DNA of 64,000 bases from an uncultured Candidatus Melainabacteria bacterium. GTDB lineage: Bacteria > Cyanobacteriota > Vampirovibrionia > Gastranaerophilales > Gastranaerophilaceae. This document shows positions 1-7,915 of the stretch, piece after piece (the stretch's first letter is position 1; each line of letters begins with the position of its first letter). The stretch covers positions 1 to 64,000 of the forward strand of contig CAKUZI010000002.1 of assembly GCA_934717855.1 (NCBI GenBank), written 5' to 3'. Below the pieces are notes generated by a model that was given only the letters and a program-made list of their open reading frames with translations, was not told where the DNA came from and did not search any database. The position numbers were made by a program, and so were the translations under genes.

Positions 1-2
1 AA

Positions 3-413
3 ACAGTTTCTGAAGAAATGAAAAAAGCATTCAGACCGGAATTCTTGAACCGTATTGATGAAACAATCGTATTTGCTCACTTGAAACAAGAAGAAATCAG
101 ACAAATTGTTGATTTGATGTTGAAAGACTTAGTTAAACGATTAAAAGAAAGAGAATTGTCTTTAGAAGTTACAGATGAAGTAAAAGACCATTTAGCTAAA
201 AACGGTTACTCTGAAGCTTATGGTGCAAGACCATTAAGAAGATTAATTCAACGTAAAATTGAGGATATGCTTGCAGAAGAAATCCTTTCCGGAAAATATT
301 CTGCAGGAGATACAATTGTTATCAAACTGGTTGATGATAAAATCTCTTTTGATAAGAAATCAAAACGAGCAAAAAAAGAACAACCGGCAGAAGCAACAGA
401 AACTGCGAATTAG
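3..413 (+). CDS. clpC: ClpC-type AAA+ unfoldase, C-terminal end (5' truncated by window)
   Basis: C-terminal ~136 residues of a Clp/Hsp100 ATPase, which unfolds proteins for the ClpP protease. The frame is open from base 3, so the ATG at 18 is internal and the gene starts before the window. Visible: 'FRPEFLNRIDE', the conserved end of the second AAA+ module, then the D2 small domain with sensor-2 'GYSEAYGARPLRRLIQRKIE', whose GAR arginine contacts nucleotide. The tail is a short Lys/Glu/Ala-rich stretch. ClpC rather than ClpB is favoured by this tail, but ClpA/ClpE cannot be excluded from the fragment. A strong terminator follows. Confidence 0.9.
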   Translation, partial: TVSEEMKKAFRPEFLNRIDETIVFAHLKQEEIRQIVDLMLKDLVKRLKERELSLEVTDEVKDHLAKNGYSEAYGARPLRRLIQRKIEDMLAEEILSGKYSAGDTIVIKLVDDKISFDKKSKRAKKEQPAEATETAN

Positions 414-435
414 TTAAAAATTAACATAAATTAAA

Positions 436-475
436 AAACCACCTATCGAACAAAATAGGTGGTTTTGTTTTATTT
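436..475 (+). terminator. Rho-independent terminator after clpC
   Basis: Perfect 10-bp stem (436-445 with 456-465, GC-rich in the centre) with a 10-nt loop, followed by a T-rich tract. It separates clpC from waaA. Confidence 0.9.
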
Positions 476-528
476 GATTTTCTTCGCCTTTATTGCCAAT
501 TATTTTAGCCAAAAAGAATCATTCATGA

Positions 529-534
529 TATAAT
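529..534 (+). promoter_or_regulatory. -10 box TATAAT placed for a leaderless waaA mRNA
   Basis: Perfect TATAAT six bases before the waaA ATG (spacer CAACGT), with no Shine-Dalgarno between them. Transcription would begin at or next to the ATG. The -35 is weak (TTAGCC at 18 bp). The same arrangement recurs at 6899, 7802, 28124 and 62547. Confidence 0.6.
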
Positions 535-540
535 CAACGT

Positions 541-1776
541 ATGATTATTTATAGAATTTTTTCAACAATATTATTTTTAATTGCGCTACCTTCATATATG
601 GCTGTAAGAAAGATTCAGGGCAAATCTTTTGGCTGGAGAGAAAAATTGGGAGATTTTCAAGCTCCGGAACTAGGCAATAAAGTTATTATGTTCCACGGAG
701 TTTCTGTTGGTGAAGTTATTGCTCTTGAAAATTTGATAAAAAAAACAAAAGAAACTTTTCCTGATTACAAAATTGTTGTTACAGCAGGAACAAAAACCGG
801 ACAAGAGATTGCACATAAAAAATATGAAAATATAGCAAGTTTTATAACTTATTTTCCATTTGATATTACATTTTGTGTTGACAAATTTTTAAACAAAATC
901 AATCCAAGTGTCGTTTTGATTGCAGAAACAGAATTATGGCCAACTTTTTCAGCATACTGCCATAAAAAAGGAATTCCTCTATATGTAATTAACGGACGAA
1001 TTTCTGATGCAACATTCAAATCATACCAATTTTTAAAAGGATTTTTTAAAGAATTATTCAAAAATTACACAGAAATTCTTACTCAAAGCGAAGAAGACAA
1101 AGAAAAATTCATTAAAATCGGCGCTCCTGAAACAAAAACTCAGGTCATGAAAAATCTTAAATTCGATGTAAAAAGAATTGATGCAGATATTCAAATCGGG
1201 AAAGGTACAAACCGAGTAATTATAGCGGGAAGCACCCACAAAGGAGAAGACGAAATTATTCTTTCTGCTTTTACCAAACTAAAAAAAGAATTTCCTGATA
1301 TTAAATTGTTATTAGCTCCAAGACATTTGACAAGATTAGATGAAGTTAAATCATTAACTCAAAAAACAGGGCTTAAATTCGGGCAACGCTCTATTGGAGA
1401 CACTTTTGAAAATAATGAAATCATCATCCTTGATACAATGGGCGAGTTAAGTAAAATGTATCAAATATGTGATTTTGCATTTATTGGGGGAAGTTTTAAT
1501 AAAACAGGTGGACATAATCCTCTGGAAGCCATCGTTTATGACAAACCGGCAATTTCAGGCCCATCTATCCACAACTTCCGAGATATTTACTGGATTTTAG
1601 GTCGTTCTAAAGCCGGAAAAGTCGTAAAAACTCCGCAAGAATTGACTAATTACATGGCTAAACTTCTTGCTGATAAAGAATTTTATACTCAAGCATGCCA
1701 AGATTGCAAAACAGTTTTCGCTTCACAACAAGGAGCAATGGATGTTGTGATTGAAAAGTTGAAGAAAATGTTATAA
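541..1776 (+). CDS. waaA: 3-deoxy-D-manno-octulosonic acid (Kdo) transferase WaaA/KdtA
   Basis: Transfers Kdo from CMP-Kdo to the lipid A precursor at the inner membrane, an essential step of LPS assembly. The 411 residues match the family's usual ~410-430. An N-terminal hydrophobic anchor (about residues 3-22) is followed by 'HGVSVGE' (52-58), containing the catalytic glutamate, and 'ETELWP' (129-134). The C-terminal GT-B half carries 'GGSFNKTGGHNPLEA', the CMP-Kdo-binding region. The gene stands alone between clpC and an intergenic repeat. Its presence implies a Gram-negative outer membrane with Kdo-lipid A. The start is set by the adjacent -10 box rather than an RBS. Confidence 0.95.
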   Translation: MIIYRIFSTILFLIALPSYMAVRKIQGKSFGWREKLGDFQAPELGNKVIMFHGVSVGEVIALENLIKKTKETFPDYKIVVTAGTKTGQEIAHKKYENIASFITYFPFDITFCVDKFLNKINPSVVLIAETELWPTFSAYCHKKGIPLYVINGRISDATFKSYQFLKGFFKELFKNYTEILTQSEEDKEKFIKIGAPETKTQVMKNLKFDVKRIDADIQIGKGTNRVIIAGSTHKGEDEIILSAFTKLKKEFPDIKLLLAPRHLTRLDEVKSLTQKTGLKFGQRSIGDTFENNEIIILDTMGELSKMYQICDFAFIGGSFNKTGGHNPLEAIVYDKPAISGPSIHNFRDIYWILGRSKAGKVVKTPQELTNYMAKLLADKEFYTQACQDCKTVFASQQGAMDVVIEKLKKML

Positions 1777-2028
1777 AAAGCAGCTAAGAAGCGAAGCGGC
1801 TAGGCAGCTAGGTTTTTGTGAATGTTTAATCTGCCAATTTTTATTACTGTATTTTTACTTTCTAAGTTTTCTATGTTTTAATAATTAGTAGTTGATATGC
1901 TTGTATTAAAACTTAGCTGCTTCGCTTCTTAGCTGCCTAGCTGCCACTACTTCCTTTATATAGCCGATTTTTACCATCCTCTCTCCCTCAAATAAACGAT
2001 TTATATTATGAAATATTAAGTTTTTTGC
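1777..2028. repeat. Intergenic inverted repeat built from 'ctaagaagcgaagc / ttagctgcctagctgcc' units
   Basis: An 18-bp perfect inverted repeat (1780-1797 with 1919-1936) encloses about 120 bp of AT-rich sequence. Each arm is flanked by degenerate 8-mers of the 'tagctgcc' type. Related short tandem units occur at 30228-30295. No coding frame is supported here. It looks like a dispersed intergenic repeat; function unknown. Confidence 0.7.
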
Positions 2029-2034
2029 TATAAT
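2006..2034 (+). promoter_or_regulatory. Extended -10 promoter of the 407-residue protein
   Basis: TGCTATAAT (extended -10, TATAAT at 2029-2034) with a weak -35 (TTATGA, 17-bp spacing). It predicts a 5' leader of about 60 nt before the ATG at 2101. Confidence 0.55.
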
Positions 2035-2100
2035 GATTAAAGATTTGTTCCAAAAATACCGTTGCACAAGGTAAGGAAACAAAATGAAAGGAAACGGGTC

Positions 2101-3324
2101 ATGGGTATGGCTGCTTCGCAGGCTAGATTTTTAGGTCTAACTGCAAGAAAAACAAATACCGAATATGAAGGTCAGCAGATCAACCAACAACGTACTACGT
2201 TGTCTAATCAATCCGCTAATTACTACAACCAGTTACTTGGTATGACTGTACCGGTTCCTCCTTCAGTTGCTGATTATACAAAAACTACTTATACATTTGA
2301 AGACGGTTCTTTAAGCAACTCTATTTCTACAATGGTTGCTCAACAAGACGGAAAATATTTAATCAGCTACACTTCTACATGGACAAATGATTTTTCAGTA
2401 GTTTCAACAGCATCTACTATTTATACAAGAAAAAACACTGCTCCAGCAGGTCAACCTGCTACCTATGATTACTATGTAGGGGCTAAAAAATTAAGACAAC
2501 TTGGAGTTATTGATGATAGCGATTATAGCTACAAAACAACATATACAACAACAGATGATGATGGAAAACAAAAAGACGTTACTATAAACACAAAATACGA
2601 CAAAGACAACAATCAATACTACTATATTGATGAAGAGGGTAAAAAACAAATAGTTACTCCAAAAACAGGGACTACACCTTCTAAATTTTATGATGGAGAC
2701 GATGAATATTTGAAAACTTTGTCTATGGACCAAATTACAAACATGTTGCAAGAAGAAGAAAAATACAAAACACAGCTTACAGACAAATATGGTGCATCTA
2801 CAGAAGGTTATTTAGTAAGATATGTACAAAACACTTCAACAAAAACTTGGTCTCCTTATTTTGCAAACAAAGATGTATTGGAAGCTGAATCAACTGTATT
2901 CAGTGACAATGGAGCATCTCAAAGCGCAATCAAAACATACACTGTTGGATCTGCAAGAGAAACAGAAGAAGTAAAAGGTGTTGAAGCTCGTTTGGAACAA
3001 GATTCTACCGGTCGTATCATTAGCATTACTTTGAACCCAGACGATCCTGCTACAAAAGTTACATACGCAGTAGCAACAAATACTATAACAGATCAAGCTA
3101 AATATGATGATGCTATGAATCAATACGAATATGACAAATACGAATACGATCAATCTATTCAAAACATCAATGCTAAGATTGAAGTTATTCAATCAGAAGA
3201 TAAAAACCTTGAATTACGTTTAAAACAATTAGATACAGAACAAGATGCAATTCAAACTGAAATGGACGCAGTTCAAAAAGTAATCGAAAAGAATACTGAG
3301 TCAACATTCAAAACATTCGGATAG
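2101..3324 (+). CDS. Unknown 407-residue protein with C-terminal coiled coil
   Basis: No function assigned. The N-terminus 'MGMAASQARFLGLTARK' has no signal peptide, is Gln/Asn/Thr-rich for ~60 residues, and leads into a long Thr/Tyr/Asp-rich central region of probable beta structure. The last ~80 residues are heptad-like and highly charged ('EDKNLELRLKQLDTEQDA'), ending in 'FKTFG'. That layout resembles secreted filament or appendage subunits, but I cannot name a family. I recall similar proteins from gut Gastranaerophilales; that is memory, not a search result. The start at 2101 has AAAGGA 8 bases upstream. A longer in-frame TTG start at 2062 lacks support. Monocistronic, with its own promoter and terminator, and probably well expressed. 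Confidence 0.8.
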   Translation: MGMAASQARFLGLTARKTNTEYEGQQINQQRTTLSNQSANYYNQLLGMTVPVPPSVADYTKTTYTFEDGSLSNSISTMVAQQDGKYLISYTSTWTNDFSVVSTASTIYTRKNTAPAGQPATYDYYVGAKKLRQLGVIDDSDYSYKTTYTTTDDDGKQKDVTINTKYDKDNNQYYYIDEEGKKQIVTPKTGTTPSKFYDGDDEYLKTLSMDQITNMLQEEEKYKTQLTDKYGASTEGYLVRYVQNTSTKTWSPYFANKDVLEAESTVFSDNGASQSAIKTYTVGSARETEEVKGVEARLEQDSTGRIISITLNPDDPATKVTYAVATNTITDQAKYDDAMNQYEYDKYEYDQSIQNINAKIEVIQSEDKNLELRLKQLDTEQDAIQTEMDAVQKVIEKNTESTFKTFG

Positions 3325-3401
3325 ACGAAGTCTACTTATACATAGCTTACAATTGCTTAAAAGACGCTTTTGTAGAAAACTTATGTTTCCTTAATTAACT
3401 T

Positions 3402-3427
3402 ACGACTTTCCCAAAAGTCGTTTTTTA
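3402..3427 (+). terminator. Rho-independent terminator
   Basis: Perfect 8-bp stem (acgacttt/aaagtcgt) with a CCCA loop, then seven T. It ends the 407-residue gene. Confidence 0.9.
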
Positions 3428-3445
3428 TTATGTATTATTTAATGA

Positions 3446-4228
3446 CTATTCTGATTTTATATATAAGTTCATAAACTCAATATCATCATAATCTATGTAC
3501 GCAGTTTGTTTCAAATTTCGCCCGGTATGAATTGTTATTTCATTCATCTGACCAACTTTTAATAAATTATTAGGAAGATTGATCCGTTGGCCATCTCCGT
3601 TTAATTGAATTTCTGCAATTTTTGCTCCGTTAAAAAACACTTCTGGAGGGCTTGAAAAAGCCTGTGCAATAGAATTTTGTCTCATCTTTTTTGCCATAAG
3701 AGTATCTATCCCTATAATTGAGCCAATTACTAAATAGTTTTTCTTGGTTAATGCATTTGTCGCAATCATAAAAGATTTTGTAAAATATGGACCAATAGAT
3801 TTCCCCTTAAACTCTCCTGAATTTGCAGAATTTTCAGAATAATTGTCATCGCCTAAGTGGAACATTTCTGATGTTATCATAATATCTTGTACATTACTCT
3901 TTTCAATCCCCACAATCATTGGTCTGGTGGCAATTTTTTCATCTATAGTTAAAGAAAAAGGTCTATACCCGTCTTTTTGCACAGACAAAATAGTTGGAGC
4001 ATTTACCTTTGTATTAAGATTAAATGCTCCATTTTCATCAGTTACAGTAATATAATCTAATTTTGGTAAAACAACTTTTGCACCGGCAACCGGCATGTTT
4101 GTAGCACTATCAACAATTCTTTTTGAATTTCCCATGCCTGTTTTCATGACACCACCCGCCATAATTTCCGCATTTACAACATTAGAAAAAGAAATTAAAC
4201 AAACTAATAAAATAAAATATTTTTTCAT
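3446..4228 (-). CDS. Secreted protein with carboxypeptidase-regulatory-like domain
   Basis: 260 residues. A signal peptide is clear ('MKKYFILLVCLISFSNVVNA', cleavage after ~residue 20). Residues ~35-95 resemble a CarboxypepD_reg beta-sandwich: 'VDSATNMPVAGAKVVL', then 'DENGAFNLN', then 'VQKDGYRPFSLTID'. The C-terminal ~150 residues are unrecognised and probably beta-rich. The likely location is periplasm or cell surface, with a structural or binding role. The RBS GAGGG lies 3 bases before ATG. Single gene. Confidence 0.75.
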   Translation of the reverse strand: MKKYFILLVCLISFSNVVNAEIMAGGVMKTGMGNSKRIVDSATNMPVAGAKVVLPKLDYITVTDENGAFNLNTKVNAPTILSVQKDGYRPFSLTIDEKIATRPMIVGIEKSNVQDIMITSEMFHLGDDNYSENSANSGEFKGKSIGPYFTKSFMIATNALTKKNYLVIGSIIGIDTLMAKKMRQNSIAQAFSSPPEVFFNGAKIAEIQLNGDGQRINLPNNLLKVGQMNEITIHTGRNLKQTAYIDYDDIEFMNLYIKSE

Positions 4229-4328
4229 ATACCCTCACTCGTATTAGGCATTTTACAAGGATTTCCGACATTATTAATCAGACAATAGCATCTCATTATT
4301 AACAATTAAAAAATTTTTAAAATAATAT

Positions 4329-4356
4329 TTGAAATTTAAAATGTTTTTGGTATTAT
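4329..4356 (+). promoter_or_regulatory. Promoter of tRNA-Leu
   Basis: TTGAAA (4329-4334) and TATTAT (4351-4356) are 16 bp apart, about 24 bp ahead of the mature tRNA 5' end. Confidence 0.55.
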
Positions 4357-4379
4357 ATAAGAGTGACAATTAAATTTAA

Positions 4380-4463
4380 GCCGAAGTGATGAAATTGGTA
4401 GACGTGCTAGACTCAAAATCTTGTGTGGGCAACCACGTGCCGGTTCGAGTCCGGCCTTCGGCA
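4380..4463 (+). tRNA. tRNA-Leu (anticodon CAA)
   Basis: 84-nt class II tRNA. The 7-bp acceptor stem GCCGAAG/CTTCGGC is perfect, with discriminator A. The D-loop contains GGTAGAC, the anticodon loop CTCAAAA gives CAA, and there is a long variable arm and a T-arm CCGGTTCGAGTCCGG. The second anticodon-stem pair is a T-T mismatch. CCA is not encoded. Confidence 0.96.
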
Positions 4464-4466
4464 AAT

Positions 4467-4498
4467 AAAAAGAACTCCTTTATGGGGTTCTTTTTATT
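4467..4498 (+). terminator. Terminator of tRNA-Leu
   Basis: A 12-bp stem (aaaaagaactcc / ggggttcttttt, one G-T pair) with a 5-nt loop, immediately 3' of the tRNA and followed by a T-rich run. Confidence 0.9.
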
Positions 4499-4680
4499 TG
4501 TTACACGGACGAGAACCACAAAGTGTTAGCTTTGTTTCAGGTTCGAGCGCGAGTGAGCTGAGGCTGAAGCGACTTTGCGTTTGTGTTAAAAACACATAAG
4601 CAAAGCGCGTACGAGAAACTATTTACTTGTTTACAATTTGTGATACACTATATCTAAAGGGATATACTACGGAATTATAA
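4499..4680. other. GC-rich structured intergenic segment, unexplained
   Basis: No ORF. Bases 4503-4620 are clearly richer in G+C than the surroundings and contain an imperfect 14-bp hairpin (4573-4586 with 4592-4605, two mismatches). Two copies of 'acgagaa' flank it, near 4509 and 4610. It could be a remnant of an element beside the tRNA or an uncharacterised RNA; nothing further can be supported. Confidence 0.4.
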
Positions 4681-4685
4681 TTACA

Positions 4686-5741
4686 ATGAAAATTTACAGA
4701 CTTTTGGCGAAAAAATTAGAAAATTGTTATATAAAATTATGCAAAAACAAAAATGCCAGTAATGTTATTAAATCTGAACCAATAACTAATGTATTAGGCG
4801 AAGAACAAGAACAAATTGCAAAGGCATTCAATTCTAAAAAGCTTGATAAAGATATATTTGTTGCTCCGACGAAAACCGAAAATGTTTCTAAAGATAAAAA
4901 TATTAGTAATATTGTTCCAGAACAACAATCAACCACAACTACTAAAGCTATAGAAAAAGAAAATCCTCACAATGATATAGCAAAATCTTCAGAAGAAACT
5001 TCTTCCACACAAAAAATTGAAAATTTAAAAGAAGATGTACCGGTTATAAAATCCAGACTAGCAGAACTGGAAGCAGAACATTATAGTGGTAAAGAATTTG
5101 ATTACAAACACTATTTGGAAGAATTAGGAGTTTCTAAAGAAAACTTAGATAAACCAATAGAAGTTTATGACAACCTTAAACCGAAAGGTGCTTTTAATAC
5201 TTTAATATATTACTACGAGCGCTATAAAGCTAAAGACGGGCGAATAATAGAAGCCGGAATTAGCTCTGTAGATAAATTAGCGCGTTCTTATCAAGAAGTT
5301 CAAAATTATTATTACAGATATGTAAAAGTAGTTAATCCCAAACAATTAAACGAAATAGTTGAATATGGCAACATCCACTTTGTAGACGCAGATGGTTTTG
5401 CAAATGAAATATCAATGCGAAAAGCATTAACAAGTTGTTGTTCTAAAGACAGCAGAAATTACCGCGAAAAAGATGGGCTATATAGGACATACGAACACAT
5501 ATATGATGGTTGTACCAGTCGTATGAAAAACCAAAAATGGTATACTTCAACTCAAGATTTGAAAAAATTAAACCCAAAACATCGTGATTACGAATGGGAT
5601 AAATATTTTATGCTAGAAGACATCGCTAAACGTCGCAGAGATGCAGAAGATTTTGTTGAGGATCATGGAACTTGGGGGATGGTTTACGACTATCGGATGG
5701 ACATGTATAGTAAAGAAAGAGAAATTAATACAAAGTCATAA
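4686..5741 (+). CDS. Unknown 351-residue protein
   Basis: No family recognised. Residues 1-20 are basic, and residues ~25-120 are low-complexity (Lys, Glu, Thr, Ser, Gln) and probably disordered. Residues ~120-345 look folded and alpha-helical, rich in Tyr, Lys and Glu ('YYYERYKAK', 'NYYYRYVKVV'), with one CC pair ('ALTSCCSKD'). There is no signal peptide and no membrane segment. The 3' end overlaps the convergent gene by 17 bp. No strong RBS is visible; a TATAAT lies only 4 bases before ATG, so the start is uncertain. Confidence 0.7.
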   Translation: MKIYRLLAKKLENCYIKLCKNKNASNVIKSEPITNVLGEEQEQIAKAFNSKKLDKDIFVAPTKTENVSKDKNISNIVPEQQSTTTTKAIEKENPHNDIAKSSEETSSTQKIENLKEDVPVIKSRLAELEAEHYSGKEFDYKHYLEELGVSKENLDKPIEVYDNLKPKGAFNTLIYYYERYKAKDGRIIEAGISSVDKLARSYQEVQNYYYRYVKVVNPKQLNEIVEYGNIHFVDADGFANEISMRKALTSCCSKDSRNYREKDGLYRTYEHIYDGCTSRMKNQKWYTSTQDLKKLNPKHRDYEWDKYFMLEDIAKRRRDAEDFVEDHGTWGMVYDYRMDMYSKEREINTKS

Positions 5742-6369
5742 TACCATTTGCATAACCGCCAATAATTTCGTTTCTTCCGCTTTGAACTATTTTTAACGGA
5801 TGATAGTATGAACTTGACGCATCTGTATGTGTTGGATTTCCAATTGCCGGCTTATCTTTGGGAAGCAAATGTCTATATTGCTTAGGTGTTGTTTCGCAAC
5901 AATTTACCAAAACTTTTTCACCCTTTGGAACATTTTTATTTATGTAATCAAATATTCCAACATTTGAATCTGCTAGAACATGCCATCTATCTTTTCCTGA
6001 AGCAACCAAAGAAGAACCTTCCCCATGTCCAAAAATTACATATTTCAAATCTTTTGGAAATCTTCCATTTTTCATATCCCTCAATATTACATTAACAAAA
6101 TCTCCAAAACAATAGGCATCATGAGGATTTGTCATCATCATTTTAATACCGGTTGCTTTTTCAAAATCTTTGCAAATATTAGCAACACTTTCTGAATTTG
6201 GTTTTGACCACATTACATTATTAAACTCTTTCCCAAGCTTGTTTGGTCTAAAAGTTTCTTTAACATCTAATATCAAACTATTTAACTTCGCTCCAACCAA
6301 ACTGGTTCGCCAAGACAATGGCGGAGCCTTTATTCCCTTATTAAGCAGTATCTTAACAAATTTTTGCAT
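5725..6369 (-). CDS. Unknown 214-residue protein, possible caspase-fold (clan CD-like) cysteine peptidase
   Basis: No family recognised outright. A hydrophobic strand followed by His-Gly ('KYVIFGHGEGSS', His115) comes ~42 residues before a second strand ending in Cys ('EKVLVNCCET', Cys157/158). This order and spacing resemble the catalytic His and Cys of clan CD peptidases (caspases, CHAT, gingipain). That is an inference from pattern only; residues 20-105 are not diagnostic. No signal peptide. A TATAAT and an AAGGG lie upstream, and a GTG at 6372 is an alternative start. It sits 70 bp after a small membrane-anchored protein on the same strand. Confidence 0.65.
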   Translation of the reverse strand: MQKFVKILLNKGIKAPPLSWRTSLVGAKLNSLILDVKETFRPNKLGKEFNNVMWSKPNSESVANICKDFEKATGIKMMMTNPHDAYCFGDFVNVILRDMKNGRFPKDLKYVIFGHGEGSSLVASGKDRWHVLADSNVGIFDYINKNVPKGEKVLVNCCETTPKQYRHLLPKDKPAIGNPTHTDASSSYYHPLKIVQSGRNEIIGGYANGIMTLY

Positions 6370-6439
6370 CACAATACTTTATTTCCCTTACATATTATAT
6401 AAAGTAAAATCACATCAAAAAATTGCGTTAAAAAACTAT

Positions 6440-6892
6440 TTACAACAAACCTAAACGTTTTTTCATTTTAACAAGAGTTTCAATATTAGAATAGTACTGA
6501 GAGCAATAATCATATGGAAGCATTAAAGGAATCATATTTTTAAGTTCTTTTGATGCTGACTCCCGATCATACATATCATCAACATATGCCTTAATTAATA
6601 CGCTTACAGAAACCGTAGAAGCATCTAACATTGGACAAAAATCTTCCTTTTGAGTACTTAATGCTTCATCTTTATTCTTAATCAATAAAACTTTACAATC
6701 TGCATTCCTTTTTTTGATAAATTTGAATTTTGAAAAAGGATTAATATTTTTCACAATCAAATTTGCAATCAATTCATCATCCATACAAATATTTTGCTCC
6801 TCAACCGATGATTGCTTGGAATGATAGAACCAAACAGAGCACAAAAGTAAAATAAAAACAGGCAAAAATAAAAGTAAAGATTTTTTATTCAT
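6440..6892 (-). CDS. Small membrane-anchored or exported protein, unknown
   Basis: 150 residues. Residues 1-22 form a signal anchor ('MNKKSLLLFLPVFILLLCSV'). The remaining ~125 residues should lie outside the inner membrane and contain four cysteines (in 'NICMDDEL', 'ADCKVLL', 'DFCPMLD', 'YDYCSQYY') that could form disulphides. No domain recognised. A perfect TATAAT six bases before ATG (TTGTAA -35 at 16 bp) suggests a leaderless transcript. The caspase-like gene follows on the same strand. Confidence 0.75.
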   Translation of the reverse strand: MNKKSLLLFLPVFILLLCSVWFYHSKQSSVEEQNICMDDELIANLIVKNINPFSKFKFIKKRNADCKVLLIKNKDEALSTQKEDFCPMLDASTVSVSVLIKAYVDDMYDRESASKELKNMIPLMLPYDYCSQYYSNIETLVKMKKRLGLL

Positions 6893-6898
6893 AGTTAC

Positions 6899-6926
6899 AT
6901 TATACTTTTTTTTTAAATTTTTACAA
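6899..6926 (-). promoter_or_regulatory. Promoter, leaderless type
   Basis: On the minus strand TTGTAA, 16 bp, TATAAT, six bases, ATG. No RBS in between. Confidence 0.6.
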
Positions 6927-6940
6927 TATACGAAATATTA

Positions 6941-7795
6941 TTATTCAACTTTAATTTTTTGCCAATCTATTTGCTTTTGTATTCCATCTTCAATACAAGT
7001 ATAGTCAAAAGCCCCGATATCGCTTAATAAACGGGCATTATTTGCCGTATACTCTTTATTTAAACCCTCTTGACCAATTTTAATCCCTTGATCATTTTGC
7101 ATTTTTTTGTCAATAATTTTTGCAATTGTTAATAAATCAATTCTTTTTCCTGTACAAATATTATAATCGTGATATTTAAGTTCGGAATTAATCATTTTAT
7201 CAATAATTCTTGCTAAATCTTCAACATACATATAGTCAAAATAACAATTTTGACGAATAGTTATTGGTTTATGTTCTAAACAACAATCAATGCAATCCCT
7301 GATAAATTTTGTTTTGGCATCAGTTGGTCCATAACAACCAAATATTCTTAAATTATAAATATTCTTGCTCCCGCGTGCTATTTGATTAATCACATATTTT
7401 GCAAGCCCATACTGATCTGCAGGAATAGAATTTCCTATATCCGTTTCTTTTATTAAAACAATATCTTTTCGTTTATCATATTCTGCGCCTGATCCAAAGT
7501 AAAATATTTTCTCAAATTTATCTGAGTGCTTTTGAAAATTCAAAAAAGCTTTAATTGTATATTCAAGCATATTTTCCATTTTATCTGCAGAATTTTTCCC
7601 TGGAGTTATATTGGCACTATGAATCAATATATCAAACTTATTATTTGATAAATATTCATCGACACTGCTTTCGTCATTAATATTTAATTCATTTCTGCGA
7701 GGAGATTTTACTTCATACTTTTTTTGTAATATTGGCAAAATATTTCCACCAATAAAACCAGTTCCACCAGTTAATAATATTTTCTTTTTTTTCAT
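6941..7795 (-). CDS. NAD-dependent sugar epimerase/dehydratase family protein (SDR)
   Basis: 284-residue extended short-chain dehydrogenase. The nucleotide-binding motif is 'TGGTGFIGG' (residues ~9-17) and the catalytic YxxxK pair is in 'DQYGLAKYVINQ'. It probably acts on a nucleotide-activated sugar. It is divergently placed from neuC and near the glycan operon, so an envelope-sugar role is likely. The substrate cannot be told; a 4-reductase or 4-epimerase for one of the sugars made next door is possible. Transcription starts from TATAAT six bases before ATG. Confidence 0.85.
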   Translation of the reverse strand: MKKKKILLTGGTGFIGGNILPILQKKYEVKSPRRNELNINDESSVDEYLSNNKFDILIHSANITPGKNSADKMENMLEYTIKAFLNFQKHSDKFEKIFYFGSGAEYDKRKDIVLIKETDIGNSIPADQYGLAKYVINQIARGSKNIYNLRIFGCYGPTDAKTKFIRDCIDCCLEHKPITIRQNCYFDYMYVEDLARIIDKMINSELKYHDYNICTGKRIDLLTIAKIIDKKMQNDQGIKIGQEGLNKEYTANNARLLSDIGAFDYTCIEDGIQKQIDWQKIKVE

Positions 7796-7801
7796 AACTC
7801 C

Positions 7802-7807
7802 ATTATA
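7802..7807 (-). promoter_or_regulatory. -10 box TATAAT six bases before the epimerase ATG
   Basis: Minus-strand TATAAT, GGAGTT, ATG. The GGAG is only two bases from ATG, too close to act well as a Shine-Dalgarno. The -35 is weak (TTAAGT, 17 bp). Confidence 0.55.
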
Positions 7808-7846
7808 TAATAAATATAATTTTTACTTAAAACCAATATAAACACA

Positions 7847-7873
7847 TTGACATATTTATCTTAAGATTATAGA
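7847..7873 (+). promoter_or_regulatory. Probable neuC promoter
   Basis: Consensus -35 TTGACA (7847-7852) and TATAGA (7868-7873) with a short 15-bp spacer, 43 bp ahead of the neuC start. Confidence 0.45.
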
Positions 7874-7915
7874 CTTTTAATTATAGTAAATTAAAAATCT
7901 CAGGGAAAAAATATT

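Noticed and set aside
1777..1945. Inverted repeat as terminal repeats of a small transposable element
   Set aside because: No transposase or target-site duplication was seen and the arms are themselves made of short repeated words.
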